A DNA stretch of 64,000 nucleotides. It comes from Ignavibacteriales bacterium. Its GTDB lineage: Bacteria > Bacteroidota > Ignavibacteria > Ignavibacteriales > Melioribacteraceae. This document shows, one piece after another, positions 36,104 through 46,281 of the stretch (the first letter of the stretch is position 1; the number at the start of each line of letters is the position of its first letter). The position numbers and the translations under genes are program-made. The stretch lies in assembly GCA_026390775.1 (NCBI GenBank), contig JAPLFF010000007.1:1488001-1552000 (forward strand). The letters run 5' to 3'. A model generated the notes under the pieces. The model had not been told where the DNA came from, made no database searches, and worked only from the letters and a program-made list of their open reading frames with translations.

Positions 36104-37846
36104 ATGATTAGAAGAGAGCTTAGAATTATATTTATATTTCTAATAATTTTGTTTCACTGTATTATTTTCGTTCCGTTTATTTTAAACAATGGATTTACAT
36201 ATGATGATTGGGCTGCTGTATTGAAAGGGATAAACAATAAGACCTACTTAACGACTTTACAATCATGGTATCCATTCATGATATTCCGCCCATTAGTTCC
36301 CCTATTCCTTTCATTAACTTCATTTTTTCAATCAAATCCAATCCCATATAATATTTTAAATCTTATTCTCTATTTCTCTTGGATCGTGATTTTAGGTGAG
36401 ACATTAAAAAGGGTGTTTGGTTTTACTTTTTTTCTTTTTTTTCTTCTTATAACACCATTATCAGTTATTGCTAATACATGGATATTCAGCGCCCCAATGT
36501 TTTTGGGCCTCAATTTCTCCATGATAATGTGGAGTTGTTCATTACTATTGATATTGAAGTCGATTGAGCGTGATAAAAAAAAATATTTTATTATCTCATA
36601 TTTCTTAATATTCATCGGATGGCTAATTTATGATATGGTCGGATTTTTATCAATCTTTAATATATTGATGGGAACTCTTCTAACCTCAGGCACTAGTTTT
36701 TCTTTCAAATCGATATTCAGAAAGTTTCTGAAATATGGAACCCCATTATTTACTATCGGAGTCGTAATTCTTTTATTTCAGAAAATTCTAACTCCCCTAC
36801 TCGGAGGTGCAAACATGTCCCGGGTAGAAATTAATATTAACACATTGCGACTATTACCATTTTTTGTCGGCGATTATGTTTTTACGCTGCTTATTCAGTT
36901 CCCATTATTTTTAATCTCTACAGTGTTTTATCTGCCGCCGATTATTTATGATGTAATGGTTATTATCCCGGTGCTAATCCTGGTTACTTTGTTTCTTCTT
37001 TTATTTTTTTTCGAACAAGATGGAAGAGGATTAGATTTGAACTATAAAACGGGATTTCTTATTGCATCATTTTTCATGATCTTTTTCTTGAATGGACTGT
37101 TGTTTGCTGTTGCTCAAAATCGAATTGAAATAGGGGGATATAACAATAGGAACCTCCTAGAAGTTTGGATTCTTTTAAGTATCAGTCTCGCTATTATTGC
37201 ATCCCGATTATCAAGATCAAGATTATTATTTATGTTTCCTTTGATTTTTCTTTTAATGATAAGTTTTATTATTCAGGTTAATCATCGCGGTAAAGCTTAT
37301 CAATATCAATTGAAGATAACAAAAGACTGTGTCGAAAAAGTGTCTTCTAATAAAATCTTTACTAAGGGTGATATAATAGTTGGCAATATTCCCAAATTCT
37401 TAACAGAAAATTACAATAATGAACTAATTTTTGGATCACCTTGGGATTGGGGTTCGGCAATCAATATATACAGTAAAGGTAACATTGGGGGAGGAATTCC
37501 AATCACGAGTGAAGGATATTTCAGAAAAGAAGATCCTTTCACCGCCGAATTGCTGGACAAGAAAAAAATAGATGTCTGCCAAGATACTTTAATATATGAC
37601 GATTGGTTAAAGACAGAGATTAATAAGATTTGGTATTATGAATATGACATAAAATCAGGTAGATCGCAATTATTTAAATTTGGAAGTAAAGATAATGTAA
37701 ATAAAATATTATTTGAAGAAAACCGTTCCCATAAAATTAATGTTTTCACAAAACCTTTTTATGAGAGAATTAAACAGCCAATCGCAAATTTTGTTGTCAA
37801 AAACTTTTTGAAGAAAGAAACAATTTTGCCGGGTAAAAAAAAGTGA
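36104..37846 (+). CDS. GT-C-like multi-spanning membrane protein
   Basis: 580 residues with about eleven hydrophobic helices to residue ~400 and a soluble tail of ~170 residues. The first periplasmic loop has NNGFTYDDWAAVL, the acidic motif position of lipid-sugar-dependent GT-C glycosyltransferases. FRPLVPLFLSLTSFF follows, as in dolichol-phosphate-mannose-type proteins. The tail shows no known domain. Likely role: addition of a side sugar to the glycan on the periplasmic side, using a polyprenyl-phosphate sugar made by one of the DPM1-like enzymes. The function is inferred. Confidence 0.65.
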   Translation: MIRRELRIIFIFLIILFHCIIFVPFILNNGFTYDDWAAVLKGINNKTYLTTLQSWYPFMIFRPLVPLFLSLTSFFQSNPIPYNILNLILYFSWIVILGETLKRVFGFTFFLFFLLITPLSVIANTWIFSAPMFLGLNFSMIMWSCSLLLILKSIERDKKKYFIISYFLIFIGWLIYDMVGFLSIFNILMGTLLTSGTSFSFKSIFRKFLKYGTPLFTIGVVILLFQKILTPLLGGANMSRVEININTLRLLPFFVGDYVFTLLIQFPLFLISTVFYLPPIIYDVMVIIPVLILVTLFLLLFFFEQDGRGLDLNYKTGFLIASFFMIFFLNGLLFAVAQNRIEIGGYNNRNLLEVWILLSISLAIIASRLSRSRLLFMFPLIFLLMISFIIQVNHRGKAYQYQLKITKDCVEKVSSNKIFTKGDIIVGNIPKFLTENYNNELIFGSPWDWGSAINIYSKGNIGGGIPITSEGYFRKEDPFTAELLDKKKIDVCQDTLIYDDWLKTEINKIWYYEYDIKSGRSQLFKFGSKDNVNKILFEENRSHKINVFTKPFYERIKQPIANFVVKNFLKKETILPGKKK

Positions 37847-37957
37847 TTTCTCGAAAGACATATAGTATTTATTTAGATTTATACATCTACCTTTTAGGGT
37901 TTCGATCTTAGCTGTAGTTGAAAAGTAACAATTGTTATATAATTTTGGAGCAATAAT

Positions 37958-39604
37958 ATGAGTATGGTTATTGGTAATGGAATTATTGCAAATCGTTTTA
38001 TTGATTACGCTTTGCAGTCACGTTATCTGATTTTTGTGGGTAATGTTCATGATTCGACTACTTGTGACGAAATAGCAATTCGTAATGAGGAAGAGGGGCT
38101 TAAAAATGCATTACTAAACAATCAATCGTCTGTTTTTGTTTATTTTAGTCAATGCAGCATTCTTGATCCAAACAAAGCTAATTCTCTTTATGTAATGCAC
38201 AAGTTTCGTATGGAGAAGTTGATTCAAAATTCTCCAAATGAATACCACATATTTAGGTTACCGCAATTGTTTGGATTATCAAATGAAAAAACAAGCTTAG
38301 TCAACTACCTGGTGGATGCTATTGTTGAAGGTAGGAGTTTTGATCTTTGGCGGAATGTCGAAAAAAATCTAATTGATATTGATGACGTGCATCTCATTGT
38401 TGATTATATTCTCACTAAAAAAATATATTCTAATCGAATTATTAATATCGCAAGTCCATATAATACTCCTATACTTGAGCTAGTCCAATGTATGGAAAGT
38501 TATTTTGGTCATAATGCAAAGTATAGTGCAGTAGACAAAGGAACAAGTTACAAGATTGATATTTCTGAAACGCTAGAGATTATAACTAAGTTAAATATTA
38601 ACTTTAAGCAAGGCTATATACTTAAAGCGATCAACAAATATTTCCGTCATTTAATTAATAAGCCGTTGCTTTTATCGGTTATAGTGCCTACATATAACGA
38701 AGAACATGGTATAGAGGAATTCTACAGACGAACTAAGGTTGTGCTTAAAACTTTAGAACCTAGATTTGATCATGAAATTATTTTTGTCAATGACTTTAGC
38801 ACCGATAACACTTACAATAAACTTCAAGCTCTAGCTGAAATTGATCATAATATCAAATTAATCAATTTCTCGCGTAATTTTGGTTACCAGATTGCAATTA
38901 CTGCCGGCATTGACTTTTCACGTGGTGATGTTGCTGTCATTATTGATGATGATTTAGAAGATCCACCCGAGGTGATGCTTAATTTTATTGCAATGTGGAG
39001 TGCTGGATTCAAGGTTGTCTATGGTGTGCGTCCTAAAAGACAAGGCGTTAATGTATTTTTTAAGTTATTAGCTAAGATTTACTATCGTCTCATTAATATA
39101 TTAAGTGAAACTAAAATACCAAACGATACTGGCGACTTTCGCTTAATCGATAGGTTGGTGATTGATAAGTTAAAATTGATGAGAGAAGGAAATCGTTATT
39201 ATCGAGGGATGGTAGCCTGGGTTGGCTTTTCTCAGATCGGTTGTACTTATGAGCGAGATAAAAGATATGCTGGTAAGTCTACTTTTTCATTTAAAAAATA
39301 TATTAATTTTGCACTACAAGGGCTAACATCATTTACTGACAAGCCTTTATACTTTGCCAGTTTGTTAGGATTTTTAATTGCAGGAATTGGATTTTTATAT
39401 GCAATACGCCTAGTAATTTCGAAAATAATAGATCCCTCTTTCGCTATTTCTGGATGGACTTCACTTGTGGTCATAGTGTTGTTTCTTGGCGGAATGCAGC
39501 TTTTGTCCATTGGCATTATTGGAATATATATTGGCAAGATATATCAAGAAGTTAAGGGTAGACCTTTATATATTATTGACAAAACCACTAATCTAAATGA
39601 ATAA
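37958..39604 (+). CDS. Fusion of an SDR epimerase-like domain and a DPM1/GtrB-like glycosyltransferase
   Basis: 548 residues. Residues 1-230 are a short extended-SDR-like domain: the glycine motif is reduced to VIGNGIIA, YVMHK supplies YxxxK, and FRLPQLFGLS, NLIDIDDVHLIVDYI are GalE-family blocks. Residues ~238-460 are a GT-A domain (SVIVPTYNEEHGIEEF, FVNDFSTDNTY, IDDDLEDPPE as DxD, SRNFGYQIAITAGIDFSRGD). Two membrane helices follow (about 465-530), as in GtrB/ArnC. Such transferases make polyprenyl-phosphate sugars. The fusion suggests that a nucleotide sugar is processed and loaded by one polypeptide. The SDR half may be non-catalytic. Confidence 0.8.
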   Translation: MSMVIGNGIIANRFIDYALQSRYLIFVGNVHDSTTCDEIAIRNEEEGLKNALLNNQSSVFVYFSQCSILDPNKANSLYVMHKFRMEKLIQNSPNEYHIFRLPQLFGLSNEKTSLVNYLVDAIVEGRSFDLWRNVEKNLIDIDDVHLIVDYILTKKIYSNRIINIASPYNTPILELVQCMESYFGHNAKYSAVDKGTSYKIDISETLEIITKLNINFKQGYILKAINKYFRHLINKPLLLSVIVPTYNEEHGIEEFYRRTKVVLKTLEPRFDHEIIFVNDFSTDNTYNKLQALAEIDHNIKLINFSRNFGYQIAITAGIDFSRGDVAVIIDDDLEDPPEVMLNFIAMWSAGFKVVYGVRPKRQGVNVFFKLLAKIYYRLINILSETKIPNDTGDFRLIDRLVIDKLKLMREGNRYYRGMVAWVGFSQIGCTYERDKRYAGKSTFSFKKYINFALQGLTSFTDKPLYFASLLGFLIAGIGFLYAIRLVISKIIDPSFAISGWTSLVVIVLFLGGMQLLSIGIIGIYIGKIYQEVKGRPLYIIDKTTNLNE

Positions 39605-39976
39605 CTTGTTCTGTTAGCTACAACAGCATTTAATTTAAGAAAGTGGATGCGTAAACTGAAAAATTTTTTTTGACTTATTTTATAAAATTTTGAATTAGAC
39701 ATTTTTAAATTATTGGAGCCGGTTTTTTTCAAATCAAAAGTTCAGAATGCTTTTTTCGCGGTTGACCAATTAAAAGGTGAATTAGTCCTAAATTAAAAAT
39801 TAGTCGCTCAATAGGTTTTTGGGTAATATCATTTTTAAGGTGTATTTTTAATTGCACTTGCATAATAGGAGAATATCTGGGAGATGGTATTCATTATCAA
39901 GCAATAAATTTTAGTGGTTTGGTATTAAAATCAAAATAACGTAAAAACTATTATAAATATACTATAGGATACCAAT

Positions 39977-40813
39977 TTGGAAAGTCTTCTATGCAAAGTT
40001 TGTAATTCTACTACCCAAAGTAAATATGGTCTCAATAATATCACAATTTATAAATGCGCTAATTGTGGCCATTATTATTCCTTGCACCCTATAATTTCTG
40101 ATGATATCTATACAAAAGAATATTTTAATGAAAAACATAAAAATTGGTTTGCTCATCCAGACACAAAACTTTTTGATTTTATAGTAGACCATATAACTGC
40201 AAGATGCTCTTATGATGTTAGAATACTTGATGTTGGATGTGGTAATGGTAATTTATTGAGGTATCTAAAATTAAAAGGATTTACTAATCTGTTTGGACTT
40301 GATTTATATGATAACAAAATACCTGGTATTACTTTTTATAATGAAAAAATTGAAGATTTTATCTGTAATCAAAAATACGAAGTTATTGTAACAGTAATGA
40401 CAATTGAACACATTGATAATGTTCAGCAATTTTTTAAGAAAATTCGCGACCTAAGCACACCAAACACAATCTTAATAATTAATACAATTGATAGTAGTAG
40501 TTTAATCTATGGTTTAGCAAAATATCTGAAGTACTTGGGTATTGAAACCCTTTTCAAAAGATTATACGATGTTCATCATTTAAACCATTTTTCGGAAAAG
40601 TCGTTAAAATATCTTTGCCAAGCTAATGGATTTAAAATTGAAAAATTATTAAAAAAGAACTACCCCTTAAAATCTATTGATTTATCGCCGAAGATCCTGA
40701 TAATTATGGTAGCATTTCTCAACTTAATGTCCACATTATTTAATAAAGAAATTTCACAAGTACTTTTTTTGTCAAATTGTGTGTCGCCCAATAGTACAGG
40801 GAAAAAGTCATGA
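39977..40813 (+). CDS. SAM-dependent methyltransferase with N-terminal zinc ribbon
   Basis: 278 residues from TTG 39977. Residues 6-31 hold C-x2-C and C-x2-C pairs (LLCKVCNST, YKCANCGHYY), a zinc ribbon. A class I methyltransferase follows: ILDVGCGNGNLLRYLKLKG, LFGLDLYDNKIPG, VMTIEHIDNVQQF, IINTIDSSS. This architecture is shared by sugar C- and O-methyltransferases such as the TylC3 type. The 372-base gap before it (39605-39976) holds only AT-rich DNA with a few short open frames and no recognisable gene. Confidence 0.8.
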   Translation: MESLLCKVCNSTTQSKYGLNNITIYKCANCGHYYSLHPIISDDIYTKEYFNEKHKNWFAHPDTKLFDFIVDHITARCSYDVRILDVGCGNGNLLRYLKLKGFTNLFGLDLYDNKIPGITFYNEKIEDFICNQKYEVIVTVMTIEHIDNVQQFFKKIRDLSTPNTILIINTIDSSSLIYGLAKYLKYLGIETLFKRLYDVHHLNHFSEKSLKYLCQANGFKIEKLLKKNYPLKSIDLSPKILIIMVAFLNLMSTLFNKEISQVLFLSNCVSPNSTGKKS

Positions 40814-41096
40814 TTTATTAAGAAACACTTTCTGATAATCCCTAATAGATAATTGTTGGTTTATTATGTAATTAATTTTGTTTTTCCTTAACTCTAAAAT
40901 TTTTCTTTTAATTCTTATTGTTTTCGGTTTGGTAATATAAATAGTCGTTTTTGATGAGTCCGAAAAGTCATTTTTTAAAGATATTACTAAATTGGTAATG
41001 TTAATTACAGATCATAGCTGGGGGTATTTTGAACTATTCCCTATATGATTTAAAACTAAATAACATTTACAAATATAAATTTATCTGAAGGTTCAT

Positions 41097-44000
41097 ATGC
41101 TTATTGTTTTTCATTTAGTTGCAATGCTTTTTTATTCCATATTTGCCGGGTTTGGTTTTGTCGGATTTTTTTCCCTTTCTATGAAAATAGCTAAGAGAAA
41201 AGAAATTTGGTTAGTTATTCCGATTGCTGGATACGTATTGTCACAAGTCTTATTTTTTCATTTTTATAAGCTTCTCTCAAATTCCACCCTTAGTGTTCTA
41301 CTCACAACATTCACTGTCTCAATAATTAATTTCTTATATATTTTTAAGGAACGTAAGAACTTAAGTACAGTATTCTCCGATTTCAGATCCACATGGAAGA
41401 AATTTGATAAAGGAATTTTGTTAATTCTTTTTTCAATATTCATTCTTTCTTCTTGGCAATACATAATTATTGGAGAGGGTCATTATTACCATTCAGGAAA
41501 TGAGGATTATTTTGACGGAGTTTACGGCGGAGACTTATACTACAACAATGTTCCCACAAAATATATTTTTAATGATCTAGCCGGTTCGGTATTTTATACT
41601 GCAGTAATTAAATATCAATATTGCAGCCAGGCATTTTGGCGAACCCTTATTGGTCTTGGTGGGCTAGATGGATTTGTTCTTCAAGAAATATTTTGTTTAC
41701 TATTAACTTCTATCGGAGTTTTTTGGCTTTCTAAGAACGTTTTTGAAATAAAAAAATCAGTAGCATTGTGGATAACTTTCTGGAGTGTTTCAGCGAGTTT
41801 TTATTTTTCAACATTCATGACCGGTCATATTGGGTCTATAATGTATGTCTCTGTTATTCCGGTTTTTCTTGGAATATCCCTGCTTTGGATAAGAAAATCT
41901 ATAAGCTGGCTATGGATTTTATTGCTGGGTTTAATATACTATTTCATTGATAATACTTATCCGGGACCAATTAATCTTTTACTCATCCCATTAGTATTCA
42001 CTTTTATCCAGGAGCGAATTCTTGGGCCAAGAGATTTTTGGAGTAAGATTCAAAAATTCTTAGGAATCAATTCCGAGGGGAAAATCAAAACGAAAATTAA
42101 GGACATTAGTATTTTAAAAGCTCTCACCTTAACATTACTTATTATTATTGGTTTGATCGTTTCAGCTTTTTGGTTATGGGATAGGACTGAAGAGATTAGA
42201 ATTCTTGCAGTAATGAGGACAGGTGTCAGTTGGAAAATTTCTCTTTTCAAAGAAATGATAATGATATTTTGGGGGATTTACCCCCCTGGATCAGTCGGGA
42301 CGACTTCAATCCTGCCTCTTTTTATTACGAACAATTTTATAAATAATACTGCCTTGATATTCGGTATTAGTCTTTCTTTAATAGTTTTGATTGCAGCCTT
42401 TAAGCTGATAAAATCAAAAAATAAATTGTTTTTATTCCTTTATATAATGCTATTTGTCCCCTTTCTGATTGTAATGCGATTTTTTTGGGGCAGCCCCTAT
42501 TATTTCTACAAATTTCTCTATGTACACCAATTCATAATTGTAATTGTTTTATTCATCTGGTTATCCGAATATCCCCCCACGCTCAAATTGTGGAAAAGAA
42601 AATTTATATTTGTGCTCTTCACGATATTAGCTCTATTAAATGTTTTATGGAACGTTTTACTTGGAATGGATCTATTAGAGAGACCTTATCATAACAAAGA
42701 AAAAATAACAGATTTTTTTAAGAATACATCACCCGAGATCATTTCAAAATCCTATTTGGATATTCCTAACGAAGTGAATCGTCTTGCTTTTCAGGCCATA
42801 TTCTGGGAACGGAAAATCCAACTGTGCCGCAATCGAAATGAATCGGAGTATATAATAAATCTAAGAAATATTAATGTTCCTCTTTACAATTCAGTCGATA
42901 CAATAAAGGTTCTTTTCGATAATGGATTGCTAAGTATTAGTAAAAATCCCCACAAAAATATCATGACTATTACAACTGCCTATGAGCCAAATTTTTCAGA
43001 CGATATAAATATCAACTGGATAGGGAACGCGCAAAGTGTATTATACGAAAACATGAAAGATGAAATACATGGGATTTTACAGTATATAAAAAAAAATAAA
43101 TTAGAGAAGGAAACCTTTTTAGATATTACACAACCTGATATTTATTATCTTTTCTTCAGTACGTTTAAGCAACAGCAAATTAATCTTTGTTCTGATCCGG
43201 CGAAATCACGTTACTTTATTCAAATAAGGGGAGCCGCTGCAAATATAACGCTAACTAGAAGTGGTACAATGTACGCAGAAAATTTTGATCAATCGGAATG
43301 TTTCTCCAACTCCTATTTTTGTATTAAGCTATTGCCGACGAACAATCGAAAGGTAAATGAATATTGGTCTGGCAAGGATAATTATGTCCCGATCATTAAA
43401 TTCATTTCGGAACATGGTAAAAAAGTATTTTTAGATTTTCCTCGCGAAGAACCGGAATATTTGTTTTTAAAGGAAAAACTCAATGATTTGGGTATTCAAG
43501 TTTGTGAATATCCAGAAGAAACAGAACTTATTTTAAGGTTTGTGTTTTATTCACCCTTCGATGAGTATTTCACAAATACTATTAGCAATAAGAATGAGAA
43601 AATAATTGAAGTAGCAGGGCGACCTAGTTTTTGGTACTCTGGAGCATTTAATTCTCACGAGAGATTGTATGATATTGAATTAGTTTTTAGCCCTATTAAA
43701 GATAGAATAATTCAAGTGCCCTCACAATTCGAGCTTCCAACACGAGTAAGATTTTCGATGAATGACAATGATTTTAGTTTATATATTCAGAATATTTCTA
43801 AGAATGCGAAGTATTTGCGATTGCTTTTTTCCCCAGGACCGAGTATTAATTATGCAGAATTTGATTTGAAAATTAGTGATTTGGCTGGGTTTAATAAAAA
43901 ATTTCACATTTCTTATCCCAACACTCTAATTGATCTCCCCTTAGATCAATTTAAAATTAGTAACAATCAGATTCGACTCAAATTTACCGGAGAAGGTTTA

Positions 44001-45005
44001 ATTGGAAAATCATTACTTCCCTTAGATGAAAGATTTTTGAATTATTTGCTTACCAATGCGGAATTAACATCCCAGATAGATGAGTATTCATCTTTTATGA
44101 AAAAGCAATTAAATTTTAAATCACTTTCTCCGAGTATGAATTATCTAAGCAAGTTTATACAGGTACCAGAACCTAATGATATTATAAGCAATTCAGATAC
44201 AAATCGGTGCTCACTTGGATTAGGCTGGGATCGTCTGGAGACTTCAGATGGTCATCCTATGCGCTGGGCAGGAAAAGAGCCGGCAGAAATTGTATTAGAT
44301 AACATTGATAAGAAACATAATATTATACAGCTAGATCTTGAAGCGGGACCGGGCTGCGGTGGTAAACCTCTCAAATTAAAAATTTACCATAAAAACCAAT
44401 TGATTAAAGAAGAGGTTGTTTCGGGCAGAAAAAATATTGAATTGCAATTACCTGAAGAAATATACAAGGATAATAAAGAGCAAATAATCTTAAAACTGGT
44501 AGCAGAAACAGAAAATGCGAAGATTGCCTCCGATCCAAGAGTGTTGAACTTTAGAGTATTTAATATTTCCCTCAAGGAAGCGGTACCCCAACAAAAAACA
44601 ATAGTTGATAAAATGAATTTTGATAAGATAAGCCTTGGTAATGGTTGGTATCCGTTTGAAACTTATTATGGCGAATCTTTCCAATGGGTTGGAGGAAAAC
44701 CTGCTGAGATTATATTTAAAAATTCCGATAATAATTTAGGAACATTAAAACTTGATCTGGAGCCTGGTCCAAGTTGCGGTGGAGAGTCGCTAAAGCTCGA
44801 CATTTACCTAAATGATAAATTAATAAATGAAAATAAGCTTCTGACTAGAAAGATTTTCGAAATAAATCTAAAGAACTATAAGAACAACTTAAAAGATGGG
44901 AATAATGTAATAAAACTTGTTCCTTCATCTAAAAATATTAATGTACCGGGGGATCCTCGCATGCTTAATTTTAGAGTGTTTAGCATCAATTATATGCAGC
45001 AATGA
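41097..45005 (+). CDS. 1302-residue membrane protein with tandem C-terminal beta domains
   Basis: About fourteen hydrophobic helices fill residues 1-530, an arrangement like large GT-C or sugar-polymer membrane proteins. HYYHSGNEDYFDGVYGGDLYYN (about 130) is a conspicuous acidic periplasmic loop. Residues ~540-1040 are soluble with no family I recognise. Two homologous domains end the protein, at about 1045-1160 and 1185-1300. Each opens with LG-GW-x-ET-G-W-GKPAEI and has LDLE-GP-CGG-LKL and a DPR-LNFRVF close. They look like beta-sandwich modules, possibly carbohydrate-binding. The whole is probably a polymer-modifying or transfer protein facing the periplasm. The reaction is unknown. Confidence 0.6.
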   Translation: MLIVFHLVAMLFYSIFAGFGFVGFFSLSMKIAKRKEIWLVIPIAGYVLSQVLFFHFYKLLSNSTLSVLLTTFTVSIINFLYIFKERKNLSTVFSDFRSTWKKFDKGILLILFSIFILSSWQYIIIGEGHYYHSGNEDYFDGVYGGDLYYNNVPTKYIFNDLAGSVFYTAVIKYQYCSQAFWRTLIGLGGLDGFVLQEIFCLLLTSIGVFWLSKNVFEIKKSVALWITFWSVSASFYFSTFMTGHIGSIMYVSVIPVFLGISLLWIRKSISWLWILLLGLIYYFIDNTYPGPINLLLIPLVFTFIQERILGPRDFWSKIQKFLGINSEGKIKTKIKDISILKALTLTLLIIIGLIVSAFWLWDRTEEIRILAVMRTGVSWKISLFKEMIMIFWGIYPPGSVGTTSILPLFITNNFINNTALIFGISLSLIVLIAAFKLIKSKNKLFLFLYIMLFVPFLIVMRFFWGSPYYFYKFLYVHQFIIVIVLFIWLSEYPPTLKLWKRKFIFVLFTILALLNVLWNVLLGMDLLERPYHNKEKITDFFKNTSPEIISKSYLDIPNEVNRLAFQAIFWERKIQLCRNRNESEYIINLRNINVPLYNSVDTIKVLFDNGLLSISKNPHKNIMTITTAYEPNFSDDININWIGNAQSVLYENMKDEIHGILQYIKKNKLEKETFLDITQPDIYYLFFSTFKQQQINLCSDPAKSRYFIQIRGAAANITLTRSGTMYAENFDQSECFSNSYFCIKLLPTNNRKVNEYWSGKDNYVPIIKFISEHGKKVFLDFPREEPEYLFLKEKLNDLGIQVCEYPEETELILRFVFYSPFDEYFTNTISNKNEKIIEVAGRPSFWYSGAFNSHERLYDIELVFSPIKDRIIQVPSQFELPTRVRFSMNDNDFSLYIQNISKNAKYLRLLFSPGPSINYAEFDLKISDLAGFNKKFHISYPNTLIDLPLDQFKISNNQIRLKFTGEGLIGKSLLPLDERFLNYLLTNAELTSQIDEYSSFMKKQLNFKSLSPSMNYLSKFIQVPEPNDIISNSDTNRCSLGLGWDRLETSDGHPMRWAGKEPAEIVLDNIDKKHNIIQLDLEAGPGCGGKPLKLKIYHKNQLIKEEVVSGRKNIELQLPEEIYKDNKEQIILKLVAETENAKIASDPRVLNFRVFNISLKEAVPQQKTIVDKMNFDKISLGNGWYPFETYYGESFQWVGGKPAEIIFKNSDNNLGTLKLDLEPGPSCGGESLKLDIYLNDKLINENKLLTRKIFEINLKNYKNNLKDGNNVIKLVPSSKNINVPGDPRMLNFRVFSINYMQQ

Positions 45006-45067
45006 ACAATCAATTTTATTTATTGTGAGAAATATTCATTAATACTTTTAAAACGATCATTGATTAA

Positions 45068-45982
45068 GTGAAAATAAAATTTTCTAAACCGCTGATTTTT
45101 ATTATCGCAATTATTTATTGGGCCTTCTGTAGCCAATATCATGTAATTGTTACGGAAATCCTTACCGATTGGATGGAAACCCCTTATGGGAGATTCCTTC
45201 CGAGGGATTATGTTTACGAGTTTGCAGCTTTCCTTGTAATAATTCTTGTAATTTTTGTCGTCTATCGATTTATAAAAGGGACCAGAAAAACCGCAACACT
45301 TCTCTATTGGCTGTTTGTATTTATCTCAATAATATTATCATATAGATACTTAATAACCGCTCCGATTGAGATAGTTCACTACCCGCAGTATGCAATCTTG
45401 TCAATACTTTTAGCACTCTCACTTGATCCTAAGAAAGATAAATTTTTTGTCATAAGGATATTATTAATAGTAACTCTTCTAGGTATAATAGATGAGGCAT
45501 ACCAGTATTTATACCTTACAAAGAAGTCTTCAGACTATCTCGATTTTAACGATTTTTTATTAAATCAAATAGGTGCTGCAATAGGGATTATGATGTATTA
45601 TGGATTTATCAAAGAACCTGTCATAGTGGAGAGTGTATATAAAATAAGTTTTTCGATGAAAAAAATAATTATGTCACTTATAGCTTTGACTATTTTATTT
45701 ACCCTTTTGAATGCTCGAATTTATTTCCGTACTTCAAAGGAGATCGAACCCGGTGGATTTACAGTTAAGGAAGGAAAAACAGTTTTTTATTTGGAGAGAA
45801 AACCGGGAAAATATGGCAATTGGGTTGAAGATGATAAAGGTGCCGGATATTTTTTCATTTTGGATCCAATTCTAGGAATATTGTTTATGATTTTATATGG
45901 AGCCTTATTCGGAACATTTGATAATAGGTTTTACAGTAGTGTCATTGAAATTTTTGATAAGAAAAAAAAGTTCTTCAAATAA
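45068..45982 (+). CDS. VanZ-like family membrane protein
   Basis: 304 residues from GTG 45068. It has five or six hydrophobic segments with YPQYAILSILLALSL, LLGIIDEAYQYL and DFNDFLLNQIGAAIGIM in the middle. The acidic IDE..Q and DFNDxxxNxxGAxxG blocks are the VanZ-domain signature. VanZ itself gives low-level teicoplanin resistance in enterococci. In Gram-negative glycan loci the family's role is not defined. It follows the 1302-residue gene by 62 bases and is probably co-transcribed. Confidence 0.75.
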   Translation: MKIKFSKPLIFIIAIIYWAFCSQYHVIVTEILTDWMETPYGRFLPRDYVYEFAAFLVIILVIFVVYRFIKGTRKTATLLYWLFVFISIILSYRYLITAPIEIVHYPQYAILSILLALSLDPKKDKFFVIRILLIVTLLGIIDEAYQYLYLTKKSSDYLDFNDFLLNQIGAAIGIMMYYGFIKEPVIVESVYKISFSMKKIIMSLIALTILFTLLNARIYFRTSKEIEPGGFTVKEGKTVFYLERKPGKYGNWVEDDKGAGYFFILDPILGILFMILYGALFGTFDNRFYSSVIEIFDKKKKFFK

Positions 45983-46113
45983 TGTTGTTAAAGTTAAAGA
46001 ATAGGTTTTAGATTTTATAAAGTATCAAGAATTCTATTAAGACAATTTAATGTTTTACATAGAATGATCGACTTTCAAATCATTCATTCTCCCCTCAAAA
46101 GCTACTTCCATCT

Positions 46114-46188
46114 TGACCTGCCCCCATTAAGTGATCCACTTTTATGTTCGTAAAAAGTATATTTGAAGTGCACCCCGTTTCGGGTCCA
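46114..46188. mobile_element. Possible insertion-sequence end or MITE-like remnant
   Basis: TGACCTGCCCCCATTAAGTG at 46114-46133 looks like the terminal bases of IS3-family elements. The right flank read in reverse (from 46188) gives TGGACCCGAAACGGGGTGCA, which resembles it loosely with gaps. The stretch is more GC-rich than its surroundings and contains no transposase. It lies directly upstream of the toxin-antitoxin promoter. The rest of the 45983-46281 gap holds a 7-bp inverted repeat (46062-46068 with 46079-46085) and nothing else I can name. Confidence 0.3.
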
Positions 46189-46221
46189 ATATGAATGAGA
46201 ATTTAATTAACAAAATATTTC

Positions 46222-46250
46222 TTGACACTGTGTAACAATCGTGCTACATT
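46222..46250 (+). promoter_or_regulatory. Promoter of the toxin-antitoxin operon with overlapping inverted repeat
   Basis: TTGACA (46222-46227), 17-base spacer, TACATT (46245-46250). An imperfect inverted repeat, TGTAACA-ATCG-TGCTACA (46231-46248, one mismatch per arm), overlaps the spacer and -10. RelB-type antitoxins usually repress their own promoter by binding such a site. The operator role is an inference from its position. Confidence 0.65.
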
Positions 46251-46281
46251 TAAGTAGAGATTAAAAATATTAGGTGTGATT

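Noticed and set aside
39605-39976. A ~50-codon + strand frame ending at 39939 (...GEYLGDGIHYQAINFSGLVLKSK)
   Set aside because: It has no start codon with an RBS and no family I recognise. A frame of this length is easily produced by chance in AT-rich DNA.
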